The notes below the pieces were generated by a model. The model was not told where the DNA came from, did no database searches, and worked only from the letters and a program-made list of their open reading frames with translations. Positions 61,084-64,000 of a stretch of 64,000 nt of DNA are shown here, piece after piece (position 1 is the stretch's first letter; the number at the start of each line of letters is the position of its first letter). Position numbers and translations under genes: made by a program. The DNA is taken from assembly GCA_019056435.1 (NCBI GenBank), contig CP077641.1:2480001-2544000 (forward strand). Reading direction: 5' to 3'. This DNA comes from Stutzerimonas stutzeri (GTDB lineage: Bacteria > Pseudomonadota > Gammaproteobacteria > Pseudomonadales > Pseudomonadaceae).

Positions 61084-61273
61084 GATCGACGCCTCACTGA
61101 TCAGAAATCTGCGCAGTTTGGACAATTGAGCAGCGCAATACGAGCCGCACGGATCGATGCCATGCGTCGGGGCATGGCCCGGCCACGCCTGTATCGGCCG
61201 TTCGAACGTCTGTGATGACGCAGGGTCGCAAACCACATGGGCTGCATAAACAAGCCTGCAGGAGACCACAACC

Positions 61274-62491
61274 ATGCGACGCAACTGGCAAAAAATGCTT
61301 GATTCCGCCTCTTCCAGCGCCAGCGCCCACACGGGCGACACGAAGCGACGTTGGTGCGCCGACGTGGTCGCCCTGCTGAGCGTAGCCGTGTTGCTGGGTG
61401 GCTGTTCGGACGAGGCTCCACCCGCAAGCGAACAAGCGACCGCTGCACAGGAAAGCGCCGCACCCCGAACCGGGTCGGGCGAAGCGGAGCAGACCCGGGC
61501 TACGGTCGATCTGCAGCACCCCAGCGAATACCTGCGTGTGACCAACTTCCCCGGTACGCTCGCCGATGCCGAACTTTCGCGCTGGCGCGACGAGACACCG
61601 GAGATCGAAGACATCAGGATTCCGTCCAGCGCTGACAGCAGCGAGCAGCCCGCACTGTTCTACGACTCGGAGTCGGATAAAAAGAAGCCGCTGCTGATGG
61701 TGCTGCACAGCTGGAGCACGGATTACCTGCAAAACATCGATATCCCGCTTGGGCAGTTCGCTGTCGCGAACGACTGGGTATTCATGCACCCGGACTTCCG
61801 CGGTCAGAATGACGGCAGGCCCGAATCGACCGCGTCCGAGCTGGCCATTTCGGACATGCAGGATGCGCTGGAGTATGCCCGCGATAACGCCGATCTCGAT
61901 GAGTCGCGGCTCTACCTGCTCGGCTATTCGGGCGGGGCGATGAATGCTCTGCATCTGGCGAGCCGTCATCCAGAGGTATTTGCCGGCGTCGCGGCCTGGG
62001 TGCCGGTGTACGACCTGCCCAGCTGGCACCAGTGGAACAAGGCCCGGGGTGAAAAGTACGCGGACGAGATCGAACAGGCATGCGGCGGCGAGCCAAGCGA
62101 GGGCTCCGAGGCACTGAGCGAATGCCGCAAGCGTAGCCCCAGCGCTCATGTGCCGGACGTTGCCGGCAAGATGCGCGTGCTTATCGCGCACGGCATTGGC
62201 GATACCACCGTCCCGCCGGAGCAGGCGCTGCGTGCTTTCAATGATCTGGCAAACGAGGACGACCGCATTGACCAGGAACAGATCGACCGGTTGATGCAAG
62301 AGCGCGAGGTCCCCGACGCGCTTGGGCGCCGCTCGACCCATGACGATGGTGAGCTGGCGCATTTCGCCGAGGCAGATGCCGAGGTCTTGCTTCACCTGAA
62401 GTCCGGGCCAGCCGAGCTGGTGCTGTTCAATGGGGAACACGACATGCTTTACCGCCCCGGGCTGGAGTGGCTTTCGCGACAACGCCGTTAA
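61274..62491 (+). CDS. lipoprotein alpha/beta hydrolase
   Basis: This 405-residue protein has an unusual N-terminus: about 28 polar residues, then a lipoprotein signal (VVALLSVAVLLGGCSDE). The hydrolase domain has LLMVLHSWSTDYLQNID, the nucleophile elbow LGYSGGAMNALHLASRHP, VFMHPDFRGQNDGRPES and a late NGEHDMLY His. It may be an esterase or peptidase. The start may be a later codon, since the first residues are not typical for a signal. Confidence 0.82.
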   Translation: MRRNWQKMLDSASSSASAHTGDTKRRWCADVVALLSVAVLLGGCSDEAPPASEQATAAQESAAPRTGSGEAEQTRATVDLQHPSEYLRVTNFPGTLADAELSRWRDETPEIEDIRIPSSADSSEQPALFYDSESDKKKPLLMVLHSWSTDYLQNIDIPLGQFAVANDWVFMHPDFRGQNDGRPESTASELAISDMQDALEYARDNADLDESRLYLLGYSGGAMNALHLASRHPEVFAGVAAWVPVYDLPSWHQWNKARGEKYADEIEQACGGEPSEGSEALSECRKRSPSAHVPDVAGKMRVLIAHGIGDTTVPPEQALRAFNDLANEDDRIDQEQIDRLMQEREVPDALGRRSTHDDGELAHFAEADAEVLLHLKSGPAELVLFNGEHDMLYRPGLEWLSRQRR

Positions 62492-62523
62492 TCTCTTCGA
62501 ATCAGCAGGAGGCCGCGCAAGCT

Positions 62524-63361
62524 ATGCGTCATCCCCAACACCCGTATCGATCCGTCAGGCCGGGCCTCGTCTGTGGTCTCCTTATGGCCCTGGCCAGTGC
62601 TGCCACGGCTGCCGACCGGGACTGGTCCAGCGTGACCGAACCCTTACCCGGTGAGCCGCGCATAGTCGGCGCGCATGGCGCGGCCTGCCTGATCGGGGCC
62701 GTGAAGTTGCCGCCCGAAGGCGTCGGCTACCAGGCCGTGGCGCTGCAGCGCAATCGCCACTTCGGTCATCCCGACCTGGTGGACTACATCGAGCGGCTCG
62801 GGCATCGCCTTGCGGCGGCGGGTATCGGCCCGATGCTGGTCGGCGACATGGCGCAGCCGCGCGGCGGGCCAATGTCGTATGGGCACGTCAGCCATCAAAG
62901 CGGGCTGGACGTGGATATCTGGTTTCGTCTTGACTTGCCTGCGCTGGAGCGCAGCGCGCGAAGACATCGAGCAACCCATTCTGGTCGACGAAGCGACAGG
63001 CGAACTCGACAAGTCGAGGTGGAGCGATCAGCAGGCCGAGTTGATCCGACTTGCCGCGCAGGACCCGCGGGTGACGCGGATTTTCGTCGACGGTGCCGTC
63101 AAGCGCGACCTCTGTGAGCGCGACTGGGAGGATCGTGCCTGGCTGCAGCGCATCCGGCCCTGGCCATTCCACGACGAACATCTCCATGTACGCCTGCGCT
63201 GCCCGGAAGGCTCGCCTGACTGTGTCGACCAACCGCCCCCGCCTGCAGGGGAGGGTTGCGGGGCAATACTGGCGACGCCTCGTTCTGAGGCCATGCCCAG
63301 CCCAAAAACCGTCCTGCCGCAGGCGTGCGATGCGGTGTTCCGGCAGAGCGCGGCGCAGTGA
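62524..63361 (+). CDS. mepA: penicillin-insensitive murein endopeptidase (frameshifted)
   Basis: MepA cuts D-Ala-DAP cross-bridges of peptidoglycan in the periplasm. The signal (GLVCGLLMALASAATA) and the conserved GNRHFGHPDL-like segment (RNRHFGHPDLVDYI), PRGGPMSYGHVSHQSGLDVDIWF with the zinc His, and PWPFHDEHLHVRLRCPEGSPDC are present. A net one-base frame change near 62960 splits ALERSAR from REDIEQPILVDEATGELDKSRW. AGGAGG precedes the ATG. The last 30 residues are unlike the family. Confidence 0.93.
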
Positions 63362-63388
63362 TTCAACCGCTTAGGCGGATGGATCAGC

Positions 63389-64000
63389 TCACTTGGTGCT
63401 GCCCAACAACGCCCGGGTGATCGCCTTGCCGAGCTTTTCGAATGCGGCGCCGGCTTCCTTGCTTTCGTCCATGGCTTCGGCGCAGGCCACGACGATCACG
63501 GTATTGGCCTGATTTTCGGACAACGGGTCGATCACGCCCACGTGGCAGGCGCGCTCCAGTTGTGTGCCGGTTTTCTGGATGAAAGGCACCTCTTTCGGCA
63601 GGCCGGCTTCGAGGCGGTAGGCGTCGTAGCGGTCGAGTTTCATGTCCTTGTAGAGCAGATCGCGGCTGGATTCGGAAAGCAGATCGCCCTCGGCGAGCTT
63701 TTCAAGCAGAGTGCCGTAGGCTTCCAGGGTGCTGGCGTTGAGCTTGCGGGCGTAATAGCGCGCATAAGCCTGCTCCATGCTCTCGGCCTTGAGGTCGGCC
63801 GTACCGATGCCCAGCGCCCGGGCGACGGCCTCGTAGCGCGGCTGGCTGAACGGGGCGGAGGCCAGCTTGACCAGTTCGATATTGTCCAGCTCACGCGCGT
63901 CGGGGTGCAGCTCGCCGTAGACGTCACGGCGAACCTGGGTGAAGTCGGTGATGCGCTCGAATCCCTTACCGCCCATGTTCTCTCGGGTGCGCTCGTTGAG
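63389..64000 (-). CDS. serine beta-lactamase-like hydrolase, C-terminal part
   Basis: The frame is open to the end of the window, so the start and the active-site SxxK lie outside. What is seen resembles the C-terminal half of a class A type serine hydrolase: a helical region with SMEQAYARYYARKLNASTLEAYGTLLEKL, then FIQKTGTQLERACHVGVI, where KTG is the conserved third motif. It might be a beta-lactamase or a related D,D-peptidase. With MepA next to it, a cell-wall function is plausible. Confidence 0.7.
   Translation of the reverse strand, partial: LNERTRENMGGKGFERITDFTQVRRDVYGELHPDARELDNIELVKLASAPFSQPRYEAVARALGIGTADLKAESMEQAYARYYARKLNASTLEAYGTLLEKLAEGDLLSESSRDLLYKDMKLDRYDAYRLEAGLPKEVPFIQKTGTQLERACHVGVIDPLSENQANTVIVVACAEAMDESKEAGAAFEKLGKAITRALLGSTK

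Overview
The window is a high-GC, gene-dense gammaproteobacterial chromosome segment. It most likely comes from the Pseudomonas stutzeri group (Stutzerimonas) or a close Pseudomonas relative. The guaA / multicopper oxidase / tadA order, the argF / grxD / bacterioferritin / bfd block and the prfB - lysS - ppc - adk - tsaB block match gene orders I recall from P. aeruginosa. The repeats are Pseudomonas-type REP elements. I see no rRNA, tRNA, CRISPR array, insertion sequence or prophage.

Layout. 1-3480: end of guaA, a DUF1206 membrane protein, a Tat-exported multicopper oxidase and tadA. 3485-7790: argF with an orphan ABC ATPase, monothiol glutaredoxin, bacterioferritin with its ferredoxin Bfd under a Fur-box-like site, and a YaeQ protein. 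7836-13059: a 5-oxoproline operon (pxpA-pxpB-pxpC, DUF1445 protein, NRAMP-like carrier) divergent from a MarR-like regulator, with a strong palindrome between them. 13095-20309: recJ, a molybdopterin oxidoreductase, an Old Yellow Enzyme, a DUF533 protein and prfB with its programmed frameshift. 20509-33760: lysS, a QEGLA-motif metallopeptidase-like protein, Bax-inhibitor-like and AIM24-like proteins, an OmpA/DUF4398 lipoprotein pair, ppc, adk, tsaB, a DUF72 protein and an extensin-like protein. 33816-40398: rsmJ, a 2-hydroxyacid reductase, an HPF/RaiA protein, catalase, an inositol-monophosphatase-family protein and several small unknowns. 40455-47713: a complete RND efflux operon plus an MscS channel. 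47828-52097: a 28-residue membrane peptide missed by usual length cutoffs, a TauE/SafE carrier, a CAP protein, an STAS-like protein, PpiC and a Na/Pi symporter. 52218-57779: the glycerol regulon (glpD, glpR, glpK, glpF) with GlpR-type operators and a tandem array of REP elements carrying decayed copies of the glpR 3' end. 57878-64000: DUF1810, a Suv3-like helicase with a zinc ribbon, a lipoprotein hydrolase, MepA and part of a serine beta-lactamase-like enzyme.

Important caveat. At least fourteen genes, including the normally essential prfB and tadA, are interrupted by single-base indels, mostly in short G or C runs. The reading frame is conserved on both sides of each break. I read these as uncorrected sequencing or assembly errors, so I annotate the broken genes as CDSs spanning both frames, not as true pseudogenes.

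I did not find a convincing wholly new defence or mobile system. The best leads for novelty are the DUF1445 / NRAMP / PxpABC module with its MarR-like regulator, the bacterial Suv3-like helicase with zinc ribbon, the QEGLA / Bax-inhibitor / AIM24 cluster, the 28-residue membrane peptide, and the glpR-tail/REP tandem duplication.
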